Shown: one piece after another, positions 12,301 through 23,845 of the stretch
Layout of the letters: every line of letters begins with the position of its first letter
Numbering within the stretch: the first letter of the stretch is position 1
Source: Paramacrobiotus metropolitanus
Taxonomy: Eukaryota; Tardigrada; Eutardigrada; Parachela; Macrobiotidae
Direction of reading: 5' to 3'
NCBI RefSeq assembly: GCF_019649055.1
Contig: NW_026570295.1
Coordinates: 186,001 to 250,000, forward strand
DNA length: 64,000 nt
Translations under genes and position numbers: made by a program
The notes under the pieces: generated by a model
What the model was told of the DNA's origin: nothing
What the model saw: only the letters and a program-made list of their open reading frames with translations
The model's database searches: none

Positions 12301-15144
12301 TAAAATGTGTGTGCAAAATTTCTATAATGCATAATCATTCTCACGTGCCGATTATAAACAGCACAAAGAACGCGCTTACAGCACGGTCCGTTGTCGCCGC
12401 GATACCCGCACCGGGGTACGTTCAACGGCGGCCGATTATCCGCGGTGGCCCAGTCTATCGAATAATTGCTGATAATTGTCACGGGGTGACTGGCATTCAA
12501 GCTCGCGTCGTAGATCACCGCGGTCTACAATGAAGTATCATAAAAAGCCGGTGTCACGTGATTATAAGCAGTGCGTGGTCACGGGGCAGCTGATTACTTG
12601 AAAAGTATCCAGGTCGGCATTGTAGTCCTCCAGATACAGCACAGGGACGCGTACCGCCGTAGCGTCCATACTAGCGGTGACACCGCGCGATGTGAAACGC
12701 CGGCTGCGGAAGGCGCTGGCTAATGTGGAGCCGTTGGGGATGGCACCTGTTTCGGGTAGTTCTGTCAGTACTTGGCCCAACGCCTTCACGGCGATGTAGG
12801 CCGCTAACGGTCCGGGATTGGGCTAAAGGTCGGGCAAAGATTCGGCTTAATCAACAGTATACGATCGTAGTAATTGAATTTCGTAGAAGATTGCATTTGT
12901 AATGTGTCGCTCAGTTACGAAGACAGTAGAAACGTACTCTGTACGCACCAGGAAGAAAAAATTGCCTAATCTAATGTTTTTACGAAGCAGGTATAAAAAT
13001 ATTATAAACTGGCTACGTACTTTTTCCTCGTCCGTATACCAGGCACCATACTTCTCTATGCCTTGTGCTTTGATTTGACGCGCCAAAGCATCTTTCTCAC
13101 CGGTTGCGCCGCGTTGTTTGAAGGTTGTCGTAAATTTCATTACATATCGAAAAGCACGTCGGGCAATCTGTAAAAAAACCTAAAAATTAGTAGTGTGTCA
13201 AGAACAACTACACCGAGCAATAATTTTCGATTACTGTATTTGGTTTGACTGACCGCATCACCGGAATCGTTCTTAAACCACGAAAGCGCCCCGAACCGCC
13301 TTTCGTTCTCGAATGGTTCGCATGTTAAAAATATCTACAATTAGTCCGGTCAAAACAGAAAGCTCATGGTATAAAGAATTCCACAGGCTTACGTATTCGC
13401 CATTCAACATATTAAGGCGGTCGGCAGCAATCTAACAAATTAATACAGTATATAAATGCAGTACATAGAAAGATGCATAAAAACATATATCGTAACAGAA
13501 CGGCCATACCAGAAAATTGCGCATTTCTTCTCCGCGAAACAGGACCATAATCACTGCCAAGAAAGGTCATTGCCAGCTAATCGAACCATGAGACATCATC
13601 ACGATCACTCAATGGACTTACCACGACTGGTATTGATGGCCGGCCGCAAAAGCTGCTCGTAGGGAATAATCCCTGAACTGTTCCATCCCACTGAGATGAG
13701 GTTAAACTGTGCTCCTAGCGGAAACCGGGGATCCCGCACAATCCGCTCAATTGCCGACGGGAACCACGTGTAGTAGAGGTTCTTCAGCCAGGTGTCGTAC
13801 ACCATGTACACCGTCGTCCAGCCGAAGAACGACAAAATGGAGAGGATGCCCTGATTGGCCTTGGTGGTGTCGACGGTGGCGAAGGACACCAGGGTGGGGT
13901 AGGCCGTGGGATGGGGGCGCTGATCCGACGGCGTGGCGCTCCTATGGTACACAATTAGAGTAGGCACATTACGAGGACAATAAAAGGTGGCTTTCGCCAA
14001 CGATGTAAGAGCGCAAAATAAAAGGACGCAGTATTATATAACATTGTAGTGCTATTGAAATTAAGTGAATGGCTTCATGTTTATGTTTTTAGAGCTCGCT
14101 TCTACGAGTAGATACGAGTATATACCGGCTTGAGAATGAAATGCAATGCGATAGCTATGCAAAGAAAATGGGTGTGTATCTGGAATGCTATAATATATCC
14201 TTAATTTTTTGCAACGCACGTTTTCAATTCAGTAGCCACACAATAAAAAGGTTAGTAATTAAAACGAAATCGATGTTACCACACACAAAATTTAATAGTA
14301 TACAAGCGGTAGCGTTTGCTGCCTACTTAATGGCTCAACTCCGTAATTATTATGTACCATTGTCACTTGTAATATTCATAAATACAGTATCAGTTGCAAA
14401 TGTATCAAAATCGATGGCACTACTACCAGTATAGTGGTACTCTATTTACTGCAAGTACAGAGGCGCAGGACAAGTGCTGTACAAAATTAATTTAATATAA
14501 CGTACGTGGCAATTGTTAAGATGTCCCATTCTGCAACAACACCCATGAATTACAATGTTGTAAAATTGAGACAAAGCAGTATTCCTATAGTAAAGTATTA
14601 AAAGGACATTGGTGATGCAGAATATTAATGGTAGGCCATTTATGTAGACCGAATGCCGCACCTCGGGTAAATCTGGCCACTTCATTTCCTTCATCACACC
14701 CTGCCCAACAACGTAGTACTCATCAGATCAGAATATCAGATTACCTATGTATCTGGTATAAATGCGTCATACTAATGAAAAAGTTATCTCCACTGTTGTA
14801 CCGTTAAGAAAGAAAACGGGAAGACTGGCCGGTGACCTCTGGGGTAGCCATTGCTGATAATAGTACTGCGGCACCACGTACGTGTTGCTCTGCAGATCAT
14901 CACAAGATTTCAGGAACGGCGCGCTAATCACCGACACTGAAGCGCTAAGGTTATATTGCGCCGTGATCTCCGCGATGGCGATTTCATATGCCGGCAACAT
15001 ATACGACTGATCCGGCAGGAAATCGCGGTTGTTGGCGAAAAAGCATAAAAAATCCAGATGCCGGTGGGCTGCGACACAGTACACGGTTAACTGTAACCAA
15101 TATGCGGCGAAGATCGTGCGCCGGACTTCAATTAGTAAATCCAT
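9344..15144 (-). CDS. Receptor guanylate cyclase-like protein with altered catalytic metal site
   Basis: About 18 exons. Exon 1 (15144-14802) has a signal-like N terminus and the start of the ligand-binding domain. Exons follow at 14700-about 14640, 13941-13622, 13553-13510, 13431-13393, 13334-13254, 13167-13021, 12822-12598, 12524-12380 (ends NVPRCGYRGDNGPC), 12294-12207 (transmembrane helix), 12134-12026, 11898-11734, 11382-11212, 11097-10517 (kinase homology and dimerisation coil), 10191-9972, 9854-9719, 9648-9600, 9518-9344. Phases close at every junction except exon 2 to 3, where no GT donor fits; a GC donor or missed exon is possible. The kinase-homology domain has VVIKK but DCG for DFG. 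In the cyclase domain, FSDIVGFT of the family is FSIFEGFV here, losing one Mg-binding Asp, while KVESISDCYM and NVASR remain. It is probably an orphan receptor with weak or no cyclase activity on its own. Confidence 0.8.
11399..11603. repeat. 205-bp foldback element in a cyclase intron
   Basis: Inverted arms of about 62 bases (11399-11463 and 11538-11603) are near-perfect reverse complements with a loop of about 75 bases. The arms are GC-rich (for example GCTGAGGCCAGCACTCCCTG), unlike the AT-rich intron around them. It lies between the exons ending at 11734 and starting at 11382, so it is spliced out. It has the form of a MITE-like non-autonomous element, with no coding capacity. Confidence 0.8.
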
Positions 15145-15849
15145 GATAAAGCAGTCATGTACTCTGTAATTATCGAAATTCTCATGACAAATTGAGGCTT
15201 ATGCGGACGATAAAAGTGCGCATCGCTCGAACATGGATGGATGTCGTGCTGATACAGAACATGGAAAAAATCACTGACACTAATACACTGACAATCACTG
15301 ACATTCGCAACCCATCATGTGCCAGTATCGGTTAATTGTATTTCCGGCGAGGTGGCTTATGAGGAGGCGGTGAAGAGCAGAGTTTATAATCTGATTAACC
15401 AACATCCATTATCCGGGCTGAATGCACCGCCCATTATGCGACTGGTATCTTGTCAATTCCAGAGAAATCGCATGTGCGGATTTTGTGTACTACCAAGTAA
15501 GCTATTCAGTATTCATCCACCGGAACAAAATATCCGATGGAGCCGGGAAGACTACACCATGCCACATTGCCACCAAAGACTACTTGACAGTTCCGTAATG
15601 GTGTTATTTTCTGGACTCATTTTCGTTCAAGGTACTGTACTGGAAATTTCCCATTCACTACAGACATAGTGACGCCAATATGCGAGGACTTCGTTATGAA
15701 TTAGTGTTCGAATGCTGTTTACAATCAATTTGTACGTCCGTAAGATGCGATGTTTAATCCCGCGATCAGTGCACTTGCACCTATATTAGCAATTATGTAA
15801 AACAAATAAAAAATGCAGTTACTTATTGATGGTTTATTATTTTCGAGAT
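15145..15849. other. Intergenic DNA upstream of the cyclase-like gene
   Basis: This stretch should contain the promoter of the minus-strand cyclase-like gene. A plus-strand open frame at 15319-15669 is GC-richer than its surroundings and could be a decayed exon, but I recognise nothing in it and it has no ATG. Confidence 0.4.
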
Positions 15850-16015
15850 CGCTAGTGCGCGAAATCACCCGGTCACCGCATAGTACACAGGTGAGCTCCA
15901 GAAGGTTGTCGGCTGCCGGCGACGCCATGGTGGTATGGTCACCGTGGTATAGGCGTGTCGTCACAATGTACACGATGTACATGTAGGCGCCCAGAAGATT
16001 TACAATACCTGGAAA
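15850..16015 (-). pseudogene. ZNHIT2 exon fragment
   Basis: The minus strand reads NLLGAYMYIVYI, then TTRLYHGDHTTMASPAADN and LLELTCVLCGDRV. This is a diverged copy of the middle of exon 5 of ZNHIT2 (NLLYAYALTARLYNGDHATM, AAPAADNLLELSCGLRGDRV). The homology stops abruptly on both sides and there are no flanking ZNHIT2 exons, so it is a broken partial duplication of the gene 1.7 kb away. Confidence 0.75.
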
Positions 16016-16304
16016 TTAGAAGCAAGTCTCAAGACCAGAAATCGTAAGACTGACTGAGACTCGTATCGTATAACAGGGATTGTCAGTTTAGCAGCCACTG
16101 AGGTCGAGGAGGATTCACCGCTATCAAGATGAGAACAGAAGAATCGCAGACCAGAGTAAACCAAGAACCGCAGTGACGTAGGAGAAGACGTATAGTGATA
16201 CAAAAAAAGGATATCCTGCACACACGTCAATAATGTAGCTCCAACCTTTCACTCCAAAAGTTGTGGCGATTGTTTGTGATGTAGTGGTCACTGGGAGTAA
16301 AACC

Positions 16305-16500
16305 AACTCGCGCGATGCAGGTCAACGAGAGCAACCACAATTGTTACCCAATCTAACCAAAAGGTCATTCGTCTTCCCGACCCCTGCAAAGTTTTTTGCC
16401 ACATTAAATTATTGTTTGCCACATTTAATCGATCAGCCGCGAAAGTATAGTCAGTCGCGTTAAGGCCCCGACTGGTAACGGTGATTTGGGAGGAAACAAC
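16305..16500 (-). pseudogene. Guanylate cyclase terminal-exon fragment
   Basis: Aligns with 9255-9430: the last cyclase codons (QITVTSRGL and FAADR) and about 90 bases of 3' flank (shared AATCTAACCAAAAGGTCATT). Several deletions and the missing stop codon show it is dead. Because the untranscribed flank is included, it arose by DNA duplication and not from an mRNA. Confidence 0.7.
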
Positions 16501-16573
16501 GGCCAGTTACAGGCTGGTATAATACTATGTAATTTGTTAAAAAGGTAGGATTTTTTTTACGGTTTACAGTATG

Positions 16574-16775
16574 CTTTTGTAGATGGTAAGCTGTATTCCG
16601 GTTCCCAATAGAACCGCTCACGCGGCCCTTGTAGGCACACACCGGGGAAAACTATGGTATAGCTTGGTAAAGGCCTTCCCTCCACGCGGCGGAAGTGTGC
16701 ACACTGGCACCGAGCATGCGCACTGTCTTCAAGTCGACATTCGGGAGAACCGGCTTGGAGATCACGATCGGGCAT
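16574..16775 (+). pseudogene. Guanylate cyclase exon fragment, inverted and interrupted
   Basis: Reads (+) MVSCIPVPNRTAHAA, then about 55 unrelated bases (about 16636-16690), then AEVCTLAPSMRTVFKSTFG and RTGLEITIG. The cyclase gene exon 9854-9719 has VVSGLPVPNGTHHAAEVCTL and GKTGLEIMIGIH. The orientation is opposite to the parent gene and to the adjacent terminal-exon scrap, so at least one inversion and one insertion happened after duplication. The splice acceptor TTTGTAG is still visible. Confidence 0.75.
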
Positions 16776-17042
16776 AAGATTTAAGCGCATTAATAAAAAT
16801 TCAACCATAAAATGCATAAAATCACAAGATCTTCCTGACTTATTTTTTTTTTCGGCAGATAAACCTGTACACAGAAAAAATATCCAGATACGTCCACAGT
16901 TAAAAAACAACTGTTTCCTGCAATGCATATGAAAGAACACAAAACACATCCACACAAAAAGCCCTCAATATTTATGCACGAATATGTCGTACTTCCACGC
17001 ACATCACAGATAAACTTAGTACTTCGTAATACGCGTTCCGCA

Positions 17043-19880
17043 CTACGACAGTTCTTCAATCAAATTCTTCACGCTCTTTCCTGGCTGACTGCGTTGTATT
17101 ACTGCTTCCGCACGGGAGTGACTGATTGATTCCTGCGCATATTCGTCTGAAATAAAAAAAATAAAACCTTTTAACAACGATAATAAATCAGGCTAAATTA
17201 AAATTTCAATAGAAAATTTCAATACAAAAATCTGCAATAAAAAGTTTCACGAACAAAATTTACATTCAGCAAGTGTATCTGTATGTACGAGGATCTGTAA
17301 AATACTAGCTCAAATGGAATAACACCGCTAAACGCCATCGCTCTACAACATTACGGCGTGCAGTCGGTCTGTTACCGAAGTAATCGATCCAAACGAGCAA
17401 AAATTCAGTTACTTTGTAAAATGCAATTCAAATCTTCGACAATCAAGTGAATCGACCACGGACAACCCTTTTCCAGTAAAGAAGGTATAATTAGTTTTCA
17501 CACACAAAAATTTAAAAAAAATAACAAGTGCATCCGAATCAATTTACAGAGCATCGATTTTTTGTGATGGCTAAAATTCAATATTACTGTTGTCTCACCA
17601 TGCAGTAATTTCAATCCAGCTACACAATCCTCCAGTCCCTCTCCGTACTCCTCCATCCACGCCAGGAAGTACTCCGCCTTCTTGAACGCATCCGCCAGCT
17701 TCTTCTCCTTGCCGCGCTCCTTCCACGCCGTCCGACACACTCGACGGATATCCGCCAGCGCAGCCGCCACGAACACCTCGTCCGCGACAATCTGCACCAC
17801 ATCTCGCATTCCAAGACTCCGAAAGGTCCGCGCTGCTAACGATCCCTTCACGGACGACCGGTCAGCATCGTCCAGGACAGCGAGGACGGCTTCCGCGGGC
17901 GACTGCAGCACCCGGTCACCGCGTAGTCCACAGGAGAGTTCCAGGAGATTGTCGGCTGCCGGCGCCGCCATCGTGGCATGGTCGCCGTTGTATAAACGTG
18001 CTGTTAGAGCGTAGGCGTACAGGAGATTGATGAGGGCAAAGGGTACAGAGGGATGCGGGGGATGGCGTTGGAACAGGGCGGAGAGATCGGGGGCGGGGAA
18101 GAGTGCGGGAATGTCCGGGCGACTGGAGAGGATGGAGGCGGTGGCGGAGTCGCTGATCTCCGAGATTTTCGGTCGGATGAGCTGTAAGTAAGATAAAACA
18201 AAATATAATCCACCAATACTGAAGATATTCTAAAAGAAAATTTTGAAATAATACTCAACACATACATGCGTTCATACATATATGCGTAAATTAGTAATTA
18301 TTATTTATACCAAATAAATTCGCATAATTATTGGAAAATCAGATTAGCGAGAAATTCCGCACTAATCAAAAGCCCGTCCGCTATAGATTCATCAATGGCG
18401 TTAAAAATAAACTTACCGTGATGCGCAATAAAAAAACAAAAATAAAAAACTATCTAGAGGAATCACTCACCCGTAAAATTGTCAAGACGTAAAAAACATA
18501 GATAACGTACAAAATCTAATACCGAGAAAATAAGAGAATTTAATCAATTTTAATGATTAATGTTTTGCCTGCGTTCATGTGAATTAAAGATGTACAACGA
18601 CTTCAGCTAAATGTATACTGTGTTGTCGAGTCAACTTGGCACCTCTTTTTACAGTGAGTCATATCCGCTTAGCGTATAACTCACTGTACGAAAAGGTGCC
18701 AAGTTGACTCGACAACACAGTAATAAAACATCTTCTCAATAGCCAAAAACAGCAATTTACCTCCCGGGTCCACCATGGCGTCCACACATCGATCAGCAGC
18801 GACAAATCACTCTTCTCCGCGAACTCCTCAAATTCCCGCTTCTCCTCGGCGGTTAATCGCTCCCAGATCTTATCTCCATCTTCATCTGAATCACCGTCAA
18901 CAACACTGATGTCAGAGAGGCCATCCCGAAATCGCGCAGTGCGAACAACAGTGATAAAGCACTAGATGCCAATGCAACTATGCATTACTATTTGCTAACC
19001 TAAATCCAATCCACGGAGACGTTCATCCAAACTGCGAACTTGGGCCGCTGCTGGTGCTTCATCGCTGGCGAACATATCCGGATTACTGTCGGGATTTTCC
19101 TCCAGTTTCTGGATGAGTTCGATTATCTTCCTCGCGCCTTTTCCACTACATCAAAGGAAAATCAGACGATACTAAACACTTGGTTCAGTTGGTTCATATC
19201 CGTTAGTTTTCATTTAATGTGAATCATAATTCCTTCGTTTACAGAAAAAAGTCACAACAAAGTAGAAAATTCAAGAATTAGACAATTAACAAAATAATTT
19301 TTAAATCAAATCTTTCAATAACGAAAAGAAACGCCAGCAGGAGCAACACTATTAATACAGAATACCATAATATTGCTGTCAAAATTTTAATTGTCCAAAG
19401 GGTTTTTTGTAGCAATGTAGAGTGTTTAACTTTCTGAACAGTACCAAAACTCAAGCCAGCGTCCTGCATCTGATTTCTTATGATAAAGCGATAGGTAACA
19501 TCTTATTGCACTATTTGCCGTAATGAAGAAGATAACAGAGTCGTAGTTCTTATGCAGTATCCAGGTACCTGGAATTCTGTCTGGCCAGGTTCTCCATAAC
19601 ACAGTCACGGTAAAACATCTCGGAGCACGATGCGTGCACAGGCGACTTGTAGCACTCCACGGAGCAGTATGGCCAGCTGCAGCGCGGGCATGTATAATTG
19701 GCTTGTTTCTCCGTGCATCTGCGGAAAAGAAAGGGATATAACGCAGAACTGGAAGGATAAACACGAGGCATCTGTGAGAGCTTGCAGTATGTACATTTTG
19801 CACTTCCACACATTCTGCGTGTGGATAGGATCGCGCTTGATCATGCTCGGTGGATTTTTTATCAAGATGCATTTATCCAT
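17043..19880 (-). CDS. ZNHIT2: Zinc finger HIT domain-containing protein 2
   Basis: Exons: 19880-19795, 19718-19569, 19145-19000, one ending at 18761, 18181-17599, 17146-17043. The first junction rebuilds the zinc-binding pair CKIC; the HIT finger continues with YTCPRC, PYCSVECYK and CSEMFYRD. Exon 4 carries IWERLTAEEKREFEEF and TPWWTRE, exon 5 VPFALINLLYAYALTARLYN, and the last exon ends KNLIEELS, matching the C terminus of animal ZNHIT2. The family protein is a co-chaperone linking HSP90/R2TP to U5 snRNP and other assembly clients. All phases close except exon 3 to 4, where the phase-1 donor at 18999 finds no matching acceptor in the short intron. A foldback element sits in intron 4. The gene looks functional and is the likely source of the scrap at 15850-16015. 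Confidence 0.85.
18617..18721. repeat. 105-bp foldback element in a ZNHIT2 intron
   Basis: Two 43-base arms (18617-18659 and 18679-18721) are inverted copies with about three mismatches, starting ACTGTGTTGTCGAGTCAACT, around a 19-base loop. It lies between ZNHIT2 exons 4 and 5. It has no coding capacity and is MITE-like. Confidence 0.85.
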
Positions 19881-20464
19881 CTTTTCGTGCTCGGAATGGG
19901 TGAAGTTATCCTATCATATGAAAACTGAAATCATTGATCAAATACGGTCTTGAAAATACCGAACAAGAACATCCTAAAAAACCAAAGAAAAACAGAAAAA
20001 TTGATGAGAGACTCACAAGTCAGTATCAGTAATGTGACTGAATAGTGAATAGCCGTAGAATGGCTGGCCGTAGCAAATATTATATGTGCATAAATAACTA
20101 ACTGGCCGCCGAAGGCGGGAGGCCACCTTGTAGTTACAGGCTTGCTGGCTGCTGCACAGTGCACATTGTCATCGCTGGTACGGAGTACTCTGTACTCTTC
20201 ACCGCTGGCTCCGTGAATTTTCATGTTTGTTTCGCATTTGCGAAATTCTTGCAAGAATCTGCCGAGGGCTGTTACAATTGGCAGCGTACTGTGATCAGAC
20301 AGGGAACAGCAGGTAGGCATCTGCGAGGACTTTTCGCAAGAACTGAGACTTAAGGTATTAATCTTAAGTATTAGCCAGGAGCGTATCCCGGGATGCAGCC
20401 GTCTCTCTGTGATGGTGTTCACCCAGCCCCTTGGTTTGGTAGGTCAGTTGAAACGCGCTAAGAA
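19881..20464. other. Divergent intergenic region
   Basis: 584 bases between the 5' end of ZNHIT2 (-) and the 5' end of the ubiquitin-fusion gene (+), so it should hold both promoters. I see no convincing TATA box or initiator. Confidence 0.4.
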
Positions 20465-22513
20465 ATGGACGGCAAAGGGACGAAGAGGAAAGTTGATGCG
20501 GACGCGGTGGGGAATGGCTACCAGATCCGACATTCGACAGAGCACCCCATCAGCCTGGAACACTATGGTTCCCCGTGGACTGGATTGGTCTCTGCAGGCG
20601 GCAGCGCATCTGCGCAGCAGCCTGCCCGTCTTGCTGAACAGCGGCAGCTGGAAACGGGAGTTTTGAACTTACTTACCAATTATCAGCTGACCAACATGGA
20701 CGCGACGGACAACGGATTCCTAGCGTGCCGCGCCACGTACACGTTTCAGATGGATCTCCAGAACTTAAAGTCCGCGGCGCTAAATGATTTCGGGCAGGGG
20801 AAATTGCAGCGAGTACGTGTGTCAGGGATTGGCAACGAAATTTCCCCCTTGCCAGCGTGGCTGGAGAACGGCGTTGGACTGCAAGTGTTCCGTAAGTGCT
20901 TCAACTTAATGTCGTTCTGTCTTAGAACTGTTACTTAGATTTCCTTTTGGATCTTGCTGCAAGAAACCTGTACATGCCGTTAAGTGCTGCTTTGCAATGC
21001 ATGAAAAGGTTGCGACAAGCCGACAGCTCTTCTCCGATGACGAGCTCGAGCATGGTTTCGAGGTACCATGGCGGGCCAGCATCCAACTGGAGCAAGTTCC
21101 GGATAACTGCATATTGACGGAGGTGCAGCTGGCCTTCATTAATCCGTATGAATGCCCGACCGTTCATGTTGAAATGAAGGCGACCAACACTCAAAGCATA
21201 GGCTTCATCAACAACACACTGAAGAACATCGACGGTGAGGGCCAGATTAGAGTTGGAATCCATACGGTTTTTAGCCGTTTTTCGAATGGTTTGAAATTAA
21301 ATTTTGATTTAAAAAAGTATCTGTTCGCAACGATTTTATAAATTTCCTTTTGGCAATGTACTTTGAATTTCCTGACTTTCTTCGCTTAAATTTTGTACAT
21401 TTTTATACGTAAAATTTTTGAACTTTTTGATTAATTTTTAAAACATTTGTGTACGTAAAATTTTAAGTTTTTCTGAATTTTCCATGTCAGATCATTCCTA
21501 AAACGCGAAAGCCCTTTTGATTTTGAAGCCATTTAAACGTATCTTTGAAGTTTAATTGAACCGTAGGTCAGACCTACTCGAAGTGCTGTCAAGAACTGGG
21601 TATCTTCCGCGAAGCCTACTGTTTCATCACTATGCGTGTGCCGCTGCGGAGCTTTCTAAGGAAACTGCTTACCGCCTTCCGACGGACCATCCCGTTGTGT
21701 CCAGCACCAGACGAGGTTATCACGGTGACGGAAGGAGCGGATAATGTGGTGCTGACGCGGCAGGGCAAGATAGAGATTGATCGTCAGGCCCTGGCTGGCA
21801 TCTCTTCCGCAGCGCGTGCCATGTTCGCAGTCGGAGCGGCGGGAAAAGCCAGTTCATACGATTTGGACTACAGTAAGGCGGCCGTCCTGGCAGTGCTGAG
21901 CGCGGCTTTGCTCAAACAGGAATCTCTGCCAGGCGATCCGCGCCGAGCGGCTCCGTTCTTCCTGTACGAAGTGATGAAGTTGGCGTTAAGTTGGGATATT
22001 CCGCAGCTGAAACTGTGGACGCAGGTAGCGTTTGTGGAGCGCTTATGTCATCCGGTCGCTAATCTGGAACAAATCCCCGTCCTGGACGCGGTCCGCATCA
22101 TTCACGACCATGCCGATGGGAAGGAGGTGGGCGGTCGGATGGTTCTGTGTGGACTGATCTGTGTGCTGCGCATCCTGCATTCACCGACCGCGCATTGGAC
22201 CCTTGATGAACTGCAGCAAATAATTGAACCGAAATCGGCGTTGTGGAAGAGCGTTATCCAGCCGACGCGGTGGGTACCCGATGCCAGTGTGTTCGTTAAA
22301 ACCTTGACGGGTAAAACCCTTACTGTCCCGGTTAATCTGGCCTATTTTGTGTACCAGCTGAAATGCCGGATCCAGGACATGGAAGGACTTCCCATGGATC
22401 AACAGCGATTGATTTTTGCCAATAAACAACTGGTGAATGATGTTACTTTATCGGATTGTGGTATTACCACGCAGGCAACACTACTGCTTATCGTGAGAAT
22501 GAGAGGATGCTGA
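20465..22513 (+). CDS. Multidomain protein with C-terminal ubiquitin-like domain
   Basis: The start ATG sits in AAGAAATGG, a good initiation context. Exon 1 runs to about 20884 or 20891, exon 2 from about 20964 to 21234, and exon 3 is 21567-22513 (phase-1 junction 2/3 closes; junction 1/2 is uncertain, the best in-frame pair being CAA|GTGTTC with GCAAG|AAA). The first 220 or so residues are unrecognised. Exon 3 holds a helical region (SSAARAMFAVGAAGKASSYD) vaguely like a BTB/BACK segment. The last 75 residues are clearly ubiquitin-like: VFVKTLTGKTLTV, KCRIQDMEG, MDQQRLIFANKQL, TLSDCGI, LLLIVRMRGC-stop. The canonical LRGG tail is RMRGC, so processing or conjugation is doubtful. It is more likely a fixed ubiquitin-like interaction module, for example a proteasome or ubiquitin-receptor docking domain. 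Confidence 0.7.
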
Positions 22514-22750
22514 AACTGTACGGCGGAAACTGGAATGGAACTTAAAAGTTTGCAGTAGCGGGTGGCACTTGTGACGTTGTTAAAGTTTTGTTGCTGAGGT
22601 TGGAATTGACACTTTCGGTTTCTTTTTGGTAGATTTGTTTTTCTAAATCTGTTGGAAGATTTTGTTTTCGAAAGAGGAAGTTTTTGTTAATGGTTGTGTA
22701 ATATGTGATGAACGAGGTCATTATTAATTTTCACAAGAACATTACAGCTT

Positions 22751-22911
22751 AGGACGAAATGGTCGCATACCCAACATCTCCACATTCAGTACGAATGCAG
22801 CGCAGTGCACTGTACCACTGAGTTCAAAATATCCGTTTCGTACAAGTGCACTGCACCGCTTGCGTACAGAATGCTGGGTATGGGGCTATGCGACCATTAA
22901 ATTTTAGTCCT
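22751..22911. repeat. 161-bp imperfect foldback element
   Basis: The left end AGGACGAAATGGTCGCATAC and the right end (reverse complement AGGACTAAAATTTAATGGTC, then GCATA) are related inverted arms. Internal CAGTGCACTG motifs also pair. Arms carry small indels. No coding capacity; MITE-like. Confidence 0.65.
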
Positions 22912-23062
22912 ACATTGGCATAGGTCAATTGCTCTGTGTAAGCATTACGCGACGCGCAAGCGGCAGTCGGGTAAAAAAACATGACGTCACGGCGCGTAAG
23001 CAGGTAAACGATTTGATTGGTAAACCAGAATTCTGGGATGGGTTTTCAGCTTACCCGTCCGC

Positions 23063-23100
23063 GTAACCGTTGCGCTTCGACGTCGAAGCGCAACCGTTAC
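23063..23100. repeat. 38-bp near-perfect palindrome
   Basis: The core GCGCTTCGACGTCGAAGCGC is its own reverse complement, and outer arms GTAACC/GGTTGC-type bases extend the symmetry with one mismatched pair. It lies in GC-rich intergenic DNA. Confidence 0.85.
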
Positions 23101-23845
23101 CCAAACTACGAGTAACTCGTAACTCTCCTGCCCAGATCAACAAAATTTTTGTTTTTTGAACCAAAAGTGCATCCAGCGACCCAGATTGACACTTCTAAAC
23201 TCAGAATCAACTTTTTTGACGTTTTACCGCATTAAAGCATCAAAAACAGATTTTTCAGTTCCACTTCAGTTTTTCCGTTGTTCAATTTCTTTCTTGCACG
23301 GAAGCGTACTCGCCTTACGATTGGACGATATTTTTTTCGCTGAGTCATGGACAGATTTTTACCCGTTTCTCCGTTACCCGACGCGCATCGGTTACCCAAA
23401 TGCAATTGACCTATACCATTGTATGCTTCGGATTTTGTACGATTAAAGGCACACAGTTGTTATTCCTCGATTAGCTCAGACGTCACGTCAGGCGGGCGAT
23501 CTGACACCGAGCTTGAATTGAAGTTATTCAACTAAGTCGTGCGCAGATTTCAATAATTTATACAACCAACTGCAGACTTCTTATTTGTTTTTATTGGTTG
23601 CAGTTCGCCATTCAAATGCGTGATCTCTAATAGAGGGGTGAAGCGCAGACCACTTCTTAGCCAGTGGTCCACTTTTGAACTTCGCAACTCTCAAGTCAGA
23701 ACTTCGGAGTTCACTTACAGATATTTTGGTTGATCACTGACTGCCATTTGAAATTTATGAATACCTACGGCATAATATTAATCTACAACTCTCTGTCATA
23801 ATTCATTTCTTCAGTTTCTGAACATCACTAGACATACAACCGATC

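Larger units (their letters stand above)
22514..23845. other. Intergenic DNA with two inverted repeats
   Basis: No supported gene. It contains a foldback element (22751-22911), a 38-bp palindrome (23063-23100), and a segment (about 23455-23600) that recurs at about 25985-26140 as the 5' flank of the duplicated BTB unit. Confidence 0.6.

Noticed and set aside
13709..13963. 84-codon plus-strand frame rich in Thr/Arg
   Set aside because: Antisense to a well-supported exon of the cyclase ligand-binding domain.
15319..15669. Plus-strand frame with a protein-like segment
   Set aside because: No ATG, no matching splice partner and no recognisable domain. Listed only as a note in the intergenic entry.
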